Shown: in pieces, positions 31,401-41,392 of the stretch
Layout of the letters: each line of letters opens with the position of its first letter
Numbering within the stretch: position 1 is the first letter of the stretch
From: AG41 sp035943095
GTDB lineage: Bacteria > Gemmatimonadota > Gemmatimonadetes > Gemmatimonadales > GWC2-71-9
Length of the DNA stretch: 50,466 bases
Assembly (NCBI GenBank): GCA_035943095.1
Contig: DASZCN010000029.1
Coordinates: 1 to 50,466 of the forward strand
Reading direction: 5' to 3'
The notes under the pieces: model-generated
Seen by the model: only the letters and a program-made list of their open reading frames with translations
The model's database searches: none
What the model was told of the DNA's origin: nothing
Position numbers and translations under genes: made by a program

Positions 31401-32891
31401 TCACATCTCCGTATCGATCTGCGCGCGCTGCAGCTTCCCGGAGAAGTCTACGTAGATCACCTTAGTCTCGGAGTAGAAGTCGTATACCTCCCAACCTCCC
31501 TCCCGATGCCCGTTGCCGGTTTGCTTCACGCCGCCAAAGGGAAGATGGGCCTCCGCGCCGATCGTGGGTGCGTTCACGTAGGTGATCCCGGTATCGAGCT
31601 CACCCATGGCGCGAAAGGCGCCGTTCACGTCCCGCGTGTACAGGGAGCTCGAGAGTCCATACTTCACCCCGTTGTTCACTCGGATCGCTTCGTCGAGGGA
31701 GCTTGCCTTGATCACCGACAGCACCGGCCCAAAGATCTCTTCCTGCTCCACGCGCATCCCGGCCTTCACCCCGCCGAGCACGGTGGGCCGGTAGAACCAG
31801 CCGCGGTCGAGGCCTTTCCCGGTGGCCGGCTTCCCCCCGATGAGCACCGCCGCGCCCTCGTCTCGCCCGACCCCGACGTAATAATCGACCTTCTTCCTCG
31901 CCTCCTCGTTGATGAGTGGGCCGACCTCCGATTGCGGATCGAGTCCGGGCCCGAGTCGCAACGCGTCCGCCCGATCGCATACCATCTTCACAAACCGGTC
32001 GTGTATGCGTTCGTGCACCACCAGCCGGCTTGTGGCGGTGCACCGCTGGCCGGTCGTCCCGAACGCGCCCCAGAGGGCGCCGTCGAGCGCCAGGTCCAGG
32101 TCGGCGTCGTCCATCACGATCATCGCGTTCTTGCCGCCCATCTCGAGGGACAGGCGTTTGTGCATGCGACCGCACGTGGTCCCGATGATCGAGCCGGTCT
32201 CGGTCGATCCGGTGAAGGAAATGACCGGGACATCGGGATGCTCGACCATCGCCTTCCCGATGACGGATCCCTCGCCGTGCAGCAGCTGCACCACGTCTGG
32301 CGGCAACCCCGCGTCGAGCAGGATCTCCACCAGCAGGTGCGCCGTGTGCGGCACATCCTCGGCCGGCTTGAAGATCACCGCGTTTCCGCACAACAGCGCG
32401 GGGAACATCTTCCAGGTGGGGATCGCCATCGGGAAATTGAACGGCGTAATCAGCCCCGCCACGCCCACCGGGCGGCGGAAGCTCATCGCCCATTTGTTGC
32501 GGAGCTCCGAGGGCACGGTCCGACCGAACAGCCGGCGACCTTCCGTGTGGGCATAGTGGGCGGTGTCGATGCCTTCCTGCACGTCGCCCCGCGTCTCCGC
32601 CAGCACCTTGCCCATCTCGCGCGTCATGGCGCGCGCGATATCCTCTTTGCGCTGGACCAGCAGATCGCCGACGCGATGCAGCACCTCGCCTCGGATCGGC
32701 GCCGGGGTCTTCGACCACTGGGCGAACCCGCGCTTGGCCGACTCCACGGCGCGGGCCACATCCTCCGGCCCGGACCGCGGAAAGCACCCGATGACGTCGT
32801 TCCAGTCCGCCGGATTCCGGTCTTCGAAATAGGCGCCGGTTTGCGGGGCCACCCACTCGCCGGCGATGAAGTTCTTGAAGTTCTCGGGCAT
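31401..32891 (-). CDS. Aldehyde dehydrogenase
   Basis: A 496-residue NAD(P)-dependent aldehyde dehydrogenase. The catalytic cysteine is in TTGQRCTATSRLVV, and the glutamate region in LSLEMGGKNAMIVMDDADL. ISFTGSTETGSIIG is the nucleotide-binding motif. The C terminus has FGGVKQTGNGHREGGWEVYDFYSETK. It might act on a semialdehyde of amino acid or sugar breakdown, but the substrate cannot be read from the sequence. It starts at ATG 32891; an in-frame extension upstream is a shadow of the response-regulator region. A heptamer array lies at 32899-32933 just before the start. Confidence 0.9.
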   Translation of the reverse strand: MPENFKNFIAGEWVAPQTGAYFEDRNPADWNDVIGCFPRSGPEDVARAVESAKRGFAQWSKTPAPIRGEVLHRVGDLLVQRKEDIARAMTREMGKVLAETRGDVQEGIDTAHYAHTEGRRLFGRTVPSELRNKWAMSFRRPVGVAGLITPFNFPMAIPTWKMFPALLCGNAVIFKPAEDVPHTAHLLVEILLDAGLPPDVVQLLHGEGSVIGKAMVEHPDVPVISFTGSTETGSIIGTTCGRMHKRLSLEMGGKNAMIVMDDADLDLALDGALWGAFGTTGQRCTATSRLVVHERIHDRFVKMVCDRADALRLGPGLDPQSEVGPLINEEARKKVDYYVGVGRDEGAAVLIGGKPATGKGLDRGWFYRPTVLGGVKAGMRVEQEEIFGPVLSVIKASSLDEAIRVNNGVKYGLSSSLYTRDVNGAFRAMGELDTGITYVNAPTIGAEAHLPFGGVKQTGNGHREGGWEVYDFYSETKVIYVDFSGKLQRAQIDTEM

Positions 32892-32898
32892 GGGAGAA

Positions 32899-32933
32899 TC
32901 AGGTTTCAGGTGTCGGGTGTCAGGTGTCAGCGG
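32899..32933. repeat. Heptamer array upstream of the aldehyde dehydrogenase
   Basis: TCAGGTT, TCAGGTG, TCGGGTG, TCAGGTG and TCAGCGG follow each other on the plus strand, between the aldehyde dehydrogenase start and the end of the preceding gene. The array fills most of the 35-base gap and would be part of the leader on the minus-strand message. Confidence 0.65.
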
Positions 32934-33435
32934 GGCTGTGGAATGTCGGGGCAGAGCCATGGTGCCACGGGCTTGGCACCCACGCGCGGCAGCACTTCGC
33001 GTGTCATGAGGAGGATGCCCCAAACGATCAGCACCTGGGCGATGACGTGGGCAAAACCGAGCCGGCGGCGCCACGACGACATACTGGCCCACACTCCGGC
33101 GGCGACGACCGTGGTCACGCCCAAGAGATAGAAGATGACGCGCAACCCGCACCCGTGGGAATAGGGCCAGACGCCGGGGGCGACCCCGATACCGATCAGG
33201 ACGCCGAGCGCCACCTTCACCCAGGTCCCGAGCCGGCCACCGAGGGCATACATGCCGCCGCTCGGGGTCGCGTAGGCAGGGGTCACGGCCGGCCGCCGGA
33301 GGGTCGGCTCGGCGCCCCCCCCCCCGCCCCCCCCGCTCCCCCCCCGGCCCAGCGTGGGATCGGCGTTCGGCAGCTTCTTGAGCAGCCGGTCCACCTCCGC
33401 CATCTCCTTGTCCCAATCCCGTTCCTTCTCGACCA

Positions 33436-33436
<1 letters not shown>
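32927..33436 (-). CDS. Membrane protein of unknown function
   Basis: A 169-residue protein with a charged N terminus (MVEKERDWDKEMAEVDRLLKK), a glycine tract, and about three membrane spans (VKVALGVLIGIGVAPGV, FYLLGVTTVVAAGVW, VIAQVLIVWGILL). The gene starts with GTG whose G is the last base of the response-regulator stop (TAGTG). The glycine tract is encoded by runs of 11, 8 and 8 C on the plus strand (33315-33345); such runs may slip in the cell or in sequencing, so the frame should be trusted only after checking. No function can be named. Confidence 0.6.
33315..33345. repeat. Poly-C tracts within a membrane-protein gene
   Basis: Three runs of 11, 8 and 8 C lie within about 31 bases, separated by G or GCT. 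On the coding strand they are poly-G and code for a glycine stretch. Long homopolymers of this kind are candidates for slipped-strand phase change, or for sequencing error. Confidence 0.65.
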
Positions 33437-34853
<1,417 letters not shown>

Positions 34854-34857
<4 letters not shown>

Positions 34858-35522
34858 GTGCTCCTCCGCCGATGCCGGTACAGGACGACCCCCGTCGGAT
34901 GAATCGCCACGTCGACGAACGTGGGGGAGACCCGGAGCGGCACGGCGCCGGTGGAATCGGCGCCGGCCACGCGCTGGGCCAGCTGCTTGACGAGCGGCCC
35001 CGGAAAGGGGAACCCGCGCAGCGACAGCTCCTGCACTGTGAAGTAGGCGACGCCCGGCCGGTCGATCCGGATCGGCCCGGCAATTCGGAGCGGCTCCATG
35101 GGATGGAGCATCCCGGCGAGGGGGCCGATCGCGTCGGGCGGGATGACCCGCGTGTCGAGCCGGCAGTACACAGCCACAGTCCCCTCGAGCAGCTCTACGC
35201 GGAGCGAATCGAAGCTCTTGCGAACCGACCAGTCGATCCCGCTTCCGATCATCGACGCGATTTCATTGGGAGAGAGCACGACCGAGTCCGGGCCGACCGG
35301 CTTCTTGAGCTTCTCGTACTTCGTTTGGCTCGAGGAAAGCGCCTTTGGGGTCGGTGCCCCCACCGAGGTGTCGGAGACGGGCGGTAGAGCCGTGCGGTGT
35401 GGTCCGAGCCAGCGGGACGCCGCGTGCAGGATCGGCTCCCGGAACCACCAAGCCACGAGCGCCATCACACAGACGACGGCGAGGAGCGCGAGCCGAAAGA
35501 GTCCCTTAAGGCAGCCGTTCAC
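34854..35522 (-). CDS. Exported protein of unknown function
   Basis: A 222-residue protein with an N-terminal span (LFRLALLAVVCVMALVAWW), and otherwise soluble. It has no cysteine pair or known motif. The remaining region has the feel of a beta-rich lipid- or envelope-binding domain (FDSLRVELLEGTVAVYCRLDTR), but I cannot assign it. It overlaps the thpR end by 17 bases and the response-regulator start by four. Position between thpR and an NtrC regulator suggests an envelope-stress role, which is only inference. Confidence 0.6.
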
Positions 35523-36063
35523 GATGTCTCAGGTGGTACACCGCACCTCCCGATTGGAGCGTGCTCTGCATCAGGTCGACTGAGTCCACGAGCGCCGTCT
35601 CGGCGAAGCGGAGCGGGGCGAGCGCCGCTTCCAGCCCGGCGAAGGCGGCCGGCCGCGCGTCCCGCGATGCGCGTCCCAGCGTCACGTGGGGCCGAAACGC
35701 CCGGGCCTCCGTGGGGAAGCCGAGCGGGGCGAATTCGCGCTCCACACGATCCTGCAGGATCTCGAGTGCCGGCTCAGGCCCGATGCCCGCCCAAATCACG
35801 CGCGGCCTGTGGAAGTCAGGGAATACGCCGAAGCCCGCGAGCGCCAGAGGCAGCGTGCGAGCCCCGCTGGCCGCCCGGCCCAGCGCCCCCCGGAGCTCTC
35901 CCTCCCTTGCGTCCTCCACATCGCCCAGGAACTTGAGGGTAATGTGGATGCCCTCGCCGCGCACCCACTTTACCGGAAGGCCGAGGTCCCGAATCGGCCC
36001 GGTTGCAGTCCACAACGCCTCGCGCATCGCCGGCGGAAGGTTCAGGGCGACGAACAGCCTCAC
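35506..36063 (-). CDS. thpR: RNA 2',3'-cyclic phosphodiesterase
   Basis: A 185-residue 2H phosphoesterase. Both HxTx motifs are present, in GIHITLKFLGD and FRPHVTLGRAS. The start MRLFVALNLPPAMREAL is typical of ThpR (2'-5' RNA ligase) proteins. They open 2',3'-cyclic phosphates or ligate tRNA halves in vitro; the natural RNA is not known. The GTG start overlaps the larE stop (GTGA). An extended upstream frame is not supported by the family start. Confidence 0.9.
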   Translation of the reverse strand: MRLFVALNLPPAMREALWTATGPIRDLGLPVKWVRGEGIHITLKFLGDVEDAREGELRGALGRAASGARTLPLALAGFGVFPDFHRPRVIWAGIGPEPALEILQDRVEREFAPLGFPTEARAFRPHVTLGRASRDARPAAFAGLEAALAPLRFAETALVDSVDLMQSTLQSGGAVYHLRHRERLP

Positions 36064-36866
36064 GCGCGAGCGGAGGGGGCGAGCAGGCTCCCGCGACGAT
36101 ACCCGCGGGGATCGATGTCGACGTCCGCAAAACCCAGCGCCAGGAAACGCTCCCGCACGGGAGCGAGCCGATCGGCCACCCACTCGATCCATGGTGGCTC
36201 CACCTCGATGCGCGCGCGCTCACCGTGGTGGCGCACCCGCAAGTCGCCCGTCACGCCGAGCTCTCGCAGGTACGCCTCCGCCAGCTCAACCTGTCCAAGG
36301 CGCTGCGGCGTGATCGTCAAGCCATACGCCACGCGACTCGACAGGCAGGGGGCCGCCGGCGCATTCCACACCGGTAGCCCAAGCTCCCGCGCGGCGCTCC
36401 GCACATCCGCCTTGGCGAAACCCGTCTCGACAAGTGGCGAGCGCACGCCGGCGGCGCGCCCGGCCGCGTATCCGGGGCGATGCTCGCTCAGGTCGTCCGC
36501 GTTGGTGCCATCGCAGACCACGGCGAGTCCGCGGGCTCGCGCCACGGGGACAAGCTGGCGCCACAGCTCCGTCTTGCAGAAGAAGCAGCGGTTCGTCGGG
36601 TTCGCGAGATAGGCGGGGTCCTCGAGCTCGCGCGTCTCGAGCTCGAGGAGCGGCACGTCGAAGCGCTCCGCGATGGCGTGGGCGGCTGCCCACTGGGCCG
36701 CGGGGTAGGAGGCACTCCGGCCGACCACCGCCAGCATCCGCGCTCGCCCAAGCTCTTGACGCAGCACGACGGCGAGTAGCGCCGAGTCTACACCGCCCGA
36801 ATATCCCACCAGTGCGGACGGGAAGCCCCTGACGAGGGCGCGTAGCCCAGCGAGATCGACAGACAC
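36060..36866 (-). CDS. larE: ATP-dependent sulfur transferase LarE
   Basis: LarE inserts sulfur into the pyridinium carboxylate precursor of the nickel-pincer cofactor of lactate racemase and its relatives. The 268-residue protein has the PP-loop GYSGGVDSA (21-29). Three cysteines lie at C94 and C97 (NRCFFCKTELW) and C174 (PCLSSR). Family members with a single cysteine give up their own sulfur; those with three have been reported to hold an iron-sulfur cluster, so this one is probably of the catalytic type. LarA, LarB and LarC are not in this window. A TANNNT box lies six bases before the GTG. Confidence 0.88.
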   Translation of the reverse strand: MSVDLAGLRALVRGFPSALVGYSGGVDSALLAVVLRQELGRARMLAVVGRSASYPAAQWAAAHAIAERFDVPLLELETRELEDPAYLANPTNRCFFCKTELWRQLVPVARARGLAVVCDGTNADDLSEHRPGYAAGRAAGVRSPLVETGFAKADVRSAARELGLPVWNAPAAPCLSSRVAYGLTITPQRLGQVELAEAYLRELGVTGDLRVRHHGERARIEVEPPWIEWVADRLAPVRERFLALGFADVDIDPRGYRRGSLLAPSARA

Positions 36867-36872
36867 GGCGGA

Positions 36873-36901
36873 ATACTAGCGACTTAGACTGTCTCCATCA
36901 A
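36873..36901 (-). promoter_or_regulatory. Promoter of larE, leaderless type
   Basis: On the minus strand TTGATG (36901-36896), a 17-base spacer and TAGTAT (36878-36873) lie six bases before the larE GTG. It is the best of the leaderless-type boxes seen here. Confidence 0.6.
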
Positions 36902-37024
36902 AGGACAATTTGTTTGCCAAAACCGGATAGTTCGTAGGTGAGAAACCTGTTAGCCTTATGATACGTTCACAAACCGCACCATACGTCTACGTCTAGTAGG
37001 CCATGACTCTACCGGGGCTCCGAA

Positions 37025-37516
37025 ATGCCGCACAAGACTGAGTTGGATGCCGTCGACCGCAAGATTCTGCGTCTGCTCGCGACCGATGGTCGTTCCAGTT
37101 ATCAGGCGGTGGCCGATGAGGTCGGGTTGTCCAGACCGGCCGTGATGGAGCGCGTCAAGCGACTCGAGGAGGCGGGATACATCACCGGCTACGGCGCGCG
37201 GGTCGATCGCGTGAAGTCCGGGTTCCCGGTGACGGCGTTCGTCGCCGTGCGCTACGGGAATTCCGACTACGTCGGCGACGAGCCGAGAATGCGGGAGATG
37301 GAAAAGCATCCGGGCGTCCTCGAGTGTCACCACGTCGCAGGCGAAGACTGCTACATCCTGAAGGTCGCGGCACCGGATCTCGAGAGCCTGCAGGGTTTGC
37401 TGCGCGACCTGCGGGGTCCCTCGTCTCAAGTGGGGGGCCGCATGGACACGCGCACGACGATTGTCTTGAGCACCTTGTTCGAGAAGCCGGGGTTCGTCCC
37501 CGTGGAGCTCGACTGA
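37025..37516 (+). CDS. Lrp/AsnC-family regulator
   Basis: A 163-residue transcription regulator. The N-terminal winged helix is in LDAVDRKILRLLATDGRSSY to PAVMERVKRLEEAGYITGYGA, and the C-terminal RAM domain senses an amino acid. It starts with ATG in a gap with larE that holds a possible -10 box, TATGAT at 36957-36962. The DMT exporter gene follows with a one-base overlap, so it probably controls an amino-acid exporter. Confidence 0.9.
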   Translation: MPHKTELDAVDRKILRLLATDGRSSYQAVADEVGLSRPAVMERVKRLEEAGYITGYGARVDRVKSGFPVTAFVAVRYGNSDYVGDEPRMREMEKHPGVLECHHVAGEDCYILKVAAPDLESLQGLLRDLRGPSSQVGGRMDTRTTIVLSTLFEKPGFVPVELD

Positions 37517-38466
37517 TGGCGGGCCTGCGCGGGAGAGCGCTCGTCGCGTACCTCGTCGTCTGCGTGGTGTGGGGCTCGACCTACCTGGCGATCCGCATCG
37601 GCGTGGGCGTCCTGCCGCCGTTCCTGTTCGCCGGCCTTCGCTTCGTCATCGCCGGCGCCTTGCTGCTCGCGGTGGCGCTGGCGCTCGGCGACACGTTGCC
37701 GCGCCGCGCGGTCGACTGGCGGACGCAATCGCTTGTCGGTGTGTTGCTGCTCGCCGGCGGCAACGCCTTCGTCGTGTGGGCCGAGCAGTACATCGCCTCG
37801 GGGATCGCGAGCATCTTCGTCGTGACCGTCGCGCTGTGGATGGCGTTCTTCGACGCGATCATTCCTGGCGGATCGGGCGACCTGAACTGGCGCGTGGTGG
37901 CGGGACTGGTACTCGGCTTCCTGGGTACCACGCTCCTCGTGGGCGCGAGCCCGGGCGAAATTCTGCGGGCCGATCTGCGCGGGCCGATCGCGCTCACCTG
38001 CGCCAGCGCATCGTGGTCCATCGGATCCGTGTACGGCAAGCGGCACAAGACAGAGACGAGCCCCTATGTCGGAGCGGCGATCCAAATGATCGCGGGCGGC
38101 GCCGCGACCGCGCTCGTGGGCACACTGCTTGGGGAGTGGAGCCGCTGGCACTTGACGGGTCGTGGCGTCGGCGCGCTCGCGTATCTCGTCGTGTTCGGAT
38201 CGATCGTCGGGTACAGCGCCTATACCTATGCCCTGCGGAACGCCTCCGCGACCATCGTAGGGACGTATGCGTACGTGAACCCGGTGATCGCGGTGCTGCT
38301 CGGTTGGCTGCTCTTACGCGAGCCGGTGAGCGCCCGGACGTTCCTGGCTATGGCGCTGATCATCGGTGCGGTCGTGTGGATCCAGTTCTCGCATAGAATC
38401 GGTCGAGCCATGGGAAGGTTGGACCAACCGTCCAAGCCTCCCACCGTGCGGCAAGGAGCGTCCTAG
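37516..38466 (+). CDS. EamA/DMT-superfamily exporter
   Basis: A 316-residue transporter with two EamA domains and about ten spans. It starts MAGLRGRALVAYLVVCVVWGSTY and has WAEQYIASGIASIFVV and the second-repeat YTYALRNASATIVGTYAYVNPVIAVLLGW. This is the RhaT/YdcZ-like class of amino-acid or metabolite exporters. The ATG shares one base with the Lrp stop (TGATG). The regulator plus exporter pair suggests an amino-acid effluent, not proven. Confidence 0.9.
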   Translation: MAGLRGRALVAYLVVCVVWGSTYLAIRIGVGVLPPFLFAGLRFVIAGALLLAVALALGDTLPRRAVDWRTQSLVGVLLLAGGNAFVVWAEQYIASGIASIFVVTVALWMAFFDAIIPGGSGDLNWRVVAGLVLGFLGTTLLVGASPGEILRADLRGPIALTCASASWSIGSVYGKRHKTETSPYVGAAIQMIAGGAATALVGTLLGEWSRWHLTGRGVGALAYLVVFGSIVGYSAYTYALRNASATIVGTYAYVNPVIAVLLGWLLLREPVSARTFLAMALIIGAVVWIQFSHRIGRAMGRLDQPSKPPTVRQGAS

Positions 38467-38467
38467 T

Positions 38468-38827
38468 ATGAGGAGCGTGAACCTGTCCCAGAAGCTTGCG
38501 GCGTTCCAGGATCTCTGGAGCCCCAAGATCGTCGGCGAGCTGAACGATCACTACGTGAAGCTGGTCAAGCTCAAGGGCGAGTTCGTCTGGCACCACCACG
38601 CAGCCGAGGATGAGCTGTTCCTGGTCGTGAAGGGTCGGTTACAGCTCAAGTTCCGCGATCGCGAGGTGTGGCTGAACGAAGGCGAGTTCGCGATCGTACC
38701 GCGCGGGGTCGACCACCTGCCGATCGCGCCCGAGGAAGCGCATGTGCTCCTGCTCGAGCCCAAGTCCACGCTCAACACGGGGAACGTCCGCAATGAACGG
38801 ACCGTCAGCGAGCTCGACCGTATCTAA
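38468..38827 (+). CDS. Cupin-domain protein
   Basis: A 119-residue single-cupin protein. The metal residues are in HHHAAEDELFLVVKG, and the second cupin motif is GEFAIVPRGVDHLPIAPEE. It starts at ATG 38468, one base after the DMT stop. Small cupins of this kind bind a metal and act in sugar or amino-acid metabolism or in signal sensing; the substrate is unknown. Its 3' end overlaps the next gene by 35 bases. Confidence 0.85.
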   Translation: MRSVNLSQKLAAFQDLWSPKIVGELNDHYVKLVKLKGEFVWHHHAAEDELFLVVKGRLQLKFRDREVWLNEGEFAIVPRGVDHLPIAPEEAHVLLLEPKSTLNTGNVRNERTVSELDRI

Positions 38828-39137
38828 GCGTCCCCTGATCGCGCGGTACTGGCACGGCGCGGTGCCCGCCGCGAAGGGCGAAGCTTACGCGCTGTATCTG
38901 CGCCGTACCGGCGTCCAGGAGTGTCGCGCGACGCCGGGGAACCGGGGGGTCGAGGTGCTGCGCCGCACGGTGGGTGGGGAGACGCACTTCGTCTTCATTT
39001 CGTATTGGGACTCGATGGACGCGATCCGGACCTTCGCCGGCGACGACGTGGAGCGGGCCCACTACTACCCGGAGGATCGGGACTATCTCGTGGAGCTCGA
39101 GCCCACCGTCGCGCACTACGAGGTGCTGGAGCAGTAA
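38793..39137 (+). CDS. Small alpha/beta-barrel protein (ABM/DUF type)
   Basis: A 114-residue protein related to the antibiotic biosynthesis monooxygenase and stress-response A/B-barrel group. The body has LIARYWHGAVPAAKGEAY, then GNRGVEVLRRTVGGETHFVFISYWDSMDAI and HYYPEDRDYLVELEPTV. These proteins form ferredoxin-like dimers and bind small ligands or haem; this one is not assigned. The ATG at 38793 overlaps the cupin gene by 35 bases; the first ten residues look non-conserved, so a slightly later start is possible. Confidence 0.75.
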   Translation: MNGPSASSTVSKRPLIARYWHGAVPAAKGEAYALYLRRTGVQECRATPGNRGVEVLRRTVGGETHFVFISYWDSMDAIRTFAGDDVERAHYYPEDRDYLVELEPTVAHYEVLEQ

Positions 39138-39143
39138 CCGGCG

Positions 39144-40088
39144 TCAGTCGTCCACCGGCGAGTGCTCCTGGGGGGCGACGGATGGTGCCCGTAATCCGGG
39201 CTTGCCTTCCTCCGTGTACTTGAACGACCGGGTGGTGTGGTACGCCAGGTCGATGTCCGAGCAGGAGGCGAACTCCGTGAGGATGTCCTCCCAGATCGCG
39301 TGCTCCGTCCCGCGCCGCTTCCGGGGCTCGATCAGGTAACGGATCGTGAGCTGCACGCCATAATCGGTGACGTTGGTGTAGACGATCGGCGTGAGCTTGC
39401 GGTAGTTGATGAGGTACTGTTGGGAGGCGGAGAGCAGCTCCTGCTCCGCCTGAGCGGTGAGATGCTCCGCGTGCTTGACGGCGATCTTGCCCAGGATCTG
39501 CTTGGCCTTCCTCCAGTCGCTCTCGAACGTCACGACCACCGGCACCTCGTTCCAGATATACCGGAAGCCCTTGTTATAGTTGGCGACCGGATCGGTGAAC
39601 ACCTTCCCGTTCGGGATGTGGATGATCCGCCCGGTGGACTGATCGGCCTGCACCCACGCACCGATCTCGTTGAGCGTGAACTGGAACACGCCGAGGTCGA
39701 TGACGTCCCCGGCGTGCGTGCCGATCTGGACCCGGTCGCCCACTTCGAACGGGCGCCGCCACATGATGAATGCCCACCCGGCGAGGTTCAACACCGGGTC
39801 CTTCAGGGCGATCGCGAGACCGGCGGAGAGCAAGCCGAAGAACGTGGCGAGCGCCTGAACCCCAGCGAACCACATGCGGCCGACGATGACGATGCCGGCC
39901 GCCATGAACACGTACGTGAGGCTCTTGCGCCACCGGTACCGGCTCCATGGGTCGCGCACGCGCCGGTACACGAGCGCCAGGATGAGCTTTTGCAGCAGCC
40001 ACAACCCGACCACGGTCGCGACGGTGGCAAGGAGCCGCACCTGCAGCTCGGGGTTCATGCCGAGGTGGGTTTGCAGCCAGTCGATCAT
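39144..40088 (-). CDS. Mechanosensitive ion channel of MscS type
   Basis: A 314-residue channel with three or four spans (VRLLATVATVVGLWLLQKL, LTYVFMAAGIVIVGRMWF), the pore-lining helix ATFFGLLSAGLAIALKDPVLNLAGW, and the MscS beta domain with GDRVQIGTHAGDVIDLGVFQFTL. The vestibule follows. Members gate under membrane tension and protect from osmotic downshift. A TATCCT box at 40118-40113 may be its -10 element. It is convergent with the preceding small gene and divergent from the lipoprotein gene. Confidence 0.92.
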   Translation of the reverse strand: MIDWLQTHLGMNPELQVRLLATVATVVGLWLLQKLILALVYRRVRDPWSRYRWRKSLTYVFMAAGIVIVGRMWFAGVQALATFFGLLSAGLAIALKDPVLNLAGWAFIMWRRPFEVGDRVQIGTHAGDVIDLGVFQFTLNEIGAWVQADQSTGRIIHIPNGKVFTDPVANYNKGFRYIWNEVPVVVTFESDWRKAKQILGKIAVKHAEHLTAQAEQELLSASQQYLINYRKLTPIVYTNVTDYGVQLTIRYLIEPRKRRGTEHAIWEDILTEFASCSDIDLAYHTTRSFKYTEEGKPGLRAPSVAPQEHSPVDD

Positions 40089-40151
40089 GAGAAGTGGGAG
40101 AGGGGCGGCAGAAGGATAGGGGGCGGCCCTGCACGGCGCCAGTTGGCGGAG

Positions 40152-40157
40152 TATACT
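40152..40157 (+). promoter_or_regulatory. -10 box (TATACT), five bases before a start codon
   Basis: TATACT lies only five bases before the ATG at 40163, and a second ATG follows at 40166, so transcription probably begins at a start codon. The -35 region is weak. Confidence 0.5.
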
Positions 40158-40162
40158 TCCCG

Positions 40163-40507
40163 ATGATGCACCTGCGCTACGCTCTCGTTCTGGTCGCCTT
40201 GGCGGCCGTCGCGTGTCATCACCGCGCCGTCGAGCCCATCAACCCCCAGGCCGAGGTGGCGGTCACGGTGGACAATCAGAATTTTCTGGACATGAATGTG
40301 TATCTCGTTCGTGGCAGCCAGCGCATCCGGCTCGGGATGGTGTCCGGTCTTTCGAAGCAGATCTTGATGTTGAAGCCGGAATACATCGGGTATGGCACCG
40401 ACCTGCAGTTCGAGGTGCACCCCATCGGCGGCCGGGGGAACCCGATCAGCGAGACGATTTCGGTAAGGCCGGGCGACGTCATCAATATCACGATTCCGCC
40501 GAACTAG
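40163..40507 (+). CDS. Small lipoprotein of unknown function
   Basis: A 114-residue predicted lipoprotein. The start MMHLRYALVLVALAAVAC gives a lipobox with Cys18. The mature part is beta-rich (AEVAVTVDNQNFLDMNVYL and VRPGDVINITIP). I do not know its function; similar small proteins with a single Ig-like strand set appear in many genomes of this type. It shares 20 bases with the agmatinase gene at their convergent ends. Confidence 0.7.
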   Translation: MMHLRYALVLVALAAVACHHRAVEPINPQAEVAVTVDNQNFLDMNVYLVRGSQRIRLGMVSGLSKQILMLKPEYIGYGTDLQFEVHPIGGRGNPISETISVRPGDVINITIPPN

Positions 40508-41309
40508 CCATCTTCCCCGCGAGCTCTTTCACGAGCTTCGCGCACACACTCGCCGTCACTCCGCTTGGGTCGAGCTCCGGATTGAACTCGACCACGTCCG
40601 CGCCCACGATCGGCACGCGCACGCCGTGCAATACCGTCAGCACGTCGCGCACCGTGAGCCCGCCCGGCTCGCGGTGGGACACGCCGGGGGCGAAGGCCGG
40701 GTCGAACGCATCGAGGTCGATCGAGATGTAGACGGGATGCTTGAGCGCGGGACGCCGTCCGGCGCTCCAGGCGCGCATGTCGATCACCTCGACGCCGTAG
40801 CGCTCCGCCTGCGCGCGCTGGACGGCATTCATCGTGCGGATCCCGATCTGCACCAGCTGATCGGTCAGTTTCTCTTCCAGCGCCCGCGCGAAGGGACACG
40901 CGTGTGAGAAGCGGTCGCCCTCGAACTCCGGGTAGAGATCCGGATGCGCATCGAAGTGGAGGATGGAGAGATGCGGGTGGAACCATCGCACGGCCCGAAC
41001 CACCGGGTACGTGATCGAATGGTCGCCGCCCAAGACGATCGGGCGGCCGCCCGATTCGACGAGCGTGCGGACCGACGCTTCGATTTTCGTGCGCGCATCC
41101 GCGCCCGTCGTGAGCGGGACGTCGCCCGCGTCACCGAGCGCGCCGTCGGCTCCAAGGTTCACACCCGTTTCGGTCCACGGATTCCCGGCCGGCGAGTGCA
41201 GCGCCTGGCGGATCACCGGCGGGGCGGCCGCCGGGCCCTTCCGGAAGGAAGAGCTGCCGTCGTACGGAAGTCCGAGGAGGGTCGGCGTGCCGCCGTGCGC
41301 GTTGGGCAT
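40488..41309 (-). CDS. speB: Agmatinase/arginase-family ureohydrolase
   Basis: A 273-residue ureohydrolase. The metal-site motifs are GGDHSITYP, FDAHPDLYPE and SIDLDAFDP, all complete, so a two-manganese active site is expected. The family includes agmatinase, arginase, guanidinobutyrase and formiminoglutamase; these residues do not tell which. Start: ATG at 41309. A TATCTT box at 41342-41337 would begin the message about 20 bases before it, which argues against a GTG at 41357. No arginine decarboxylase is near. Confidence 0.85.
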   Translation of the reverse strand: MPNAHGGTPTLLGLPYDGSSSFRKGPAAAPPVIRQALHSPAGNPWTETGVNLGADGALGDAGDVPLTTGADARTKIEASVRTLVESGGRPIVLGGDHSITYPVVRAVRWFHPHLSILHFDAHPDLYPEFEGDRFSHACPFARALEEKLTDQLVQIGIRTMNAVQRAQAERYGVEVIDMRAWSAGRRPALKHPVYISIDLDAFDPAFAPGVSHREPGGLTVRDVLTVLHGVRVPIVGADVVEFNPELDPSGVTASVCAKLVKELAGKMASSAES

Positions 41310-41392
41310 GACCGGAGTGTGGGCTCTAGACGGGTGAAGATACACGCTCCCGCCCACCTCGTCGTTTGCGGACTCGGACGCCGCCAGTGATC

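Noticed and set aside
36956..37429. Minus-strand frame opposite the Lrp gene
   Set aside because: No family features; the Lrp frame is well supported.
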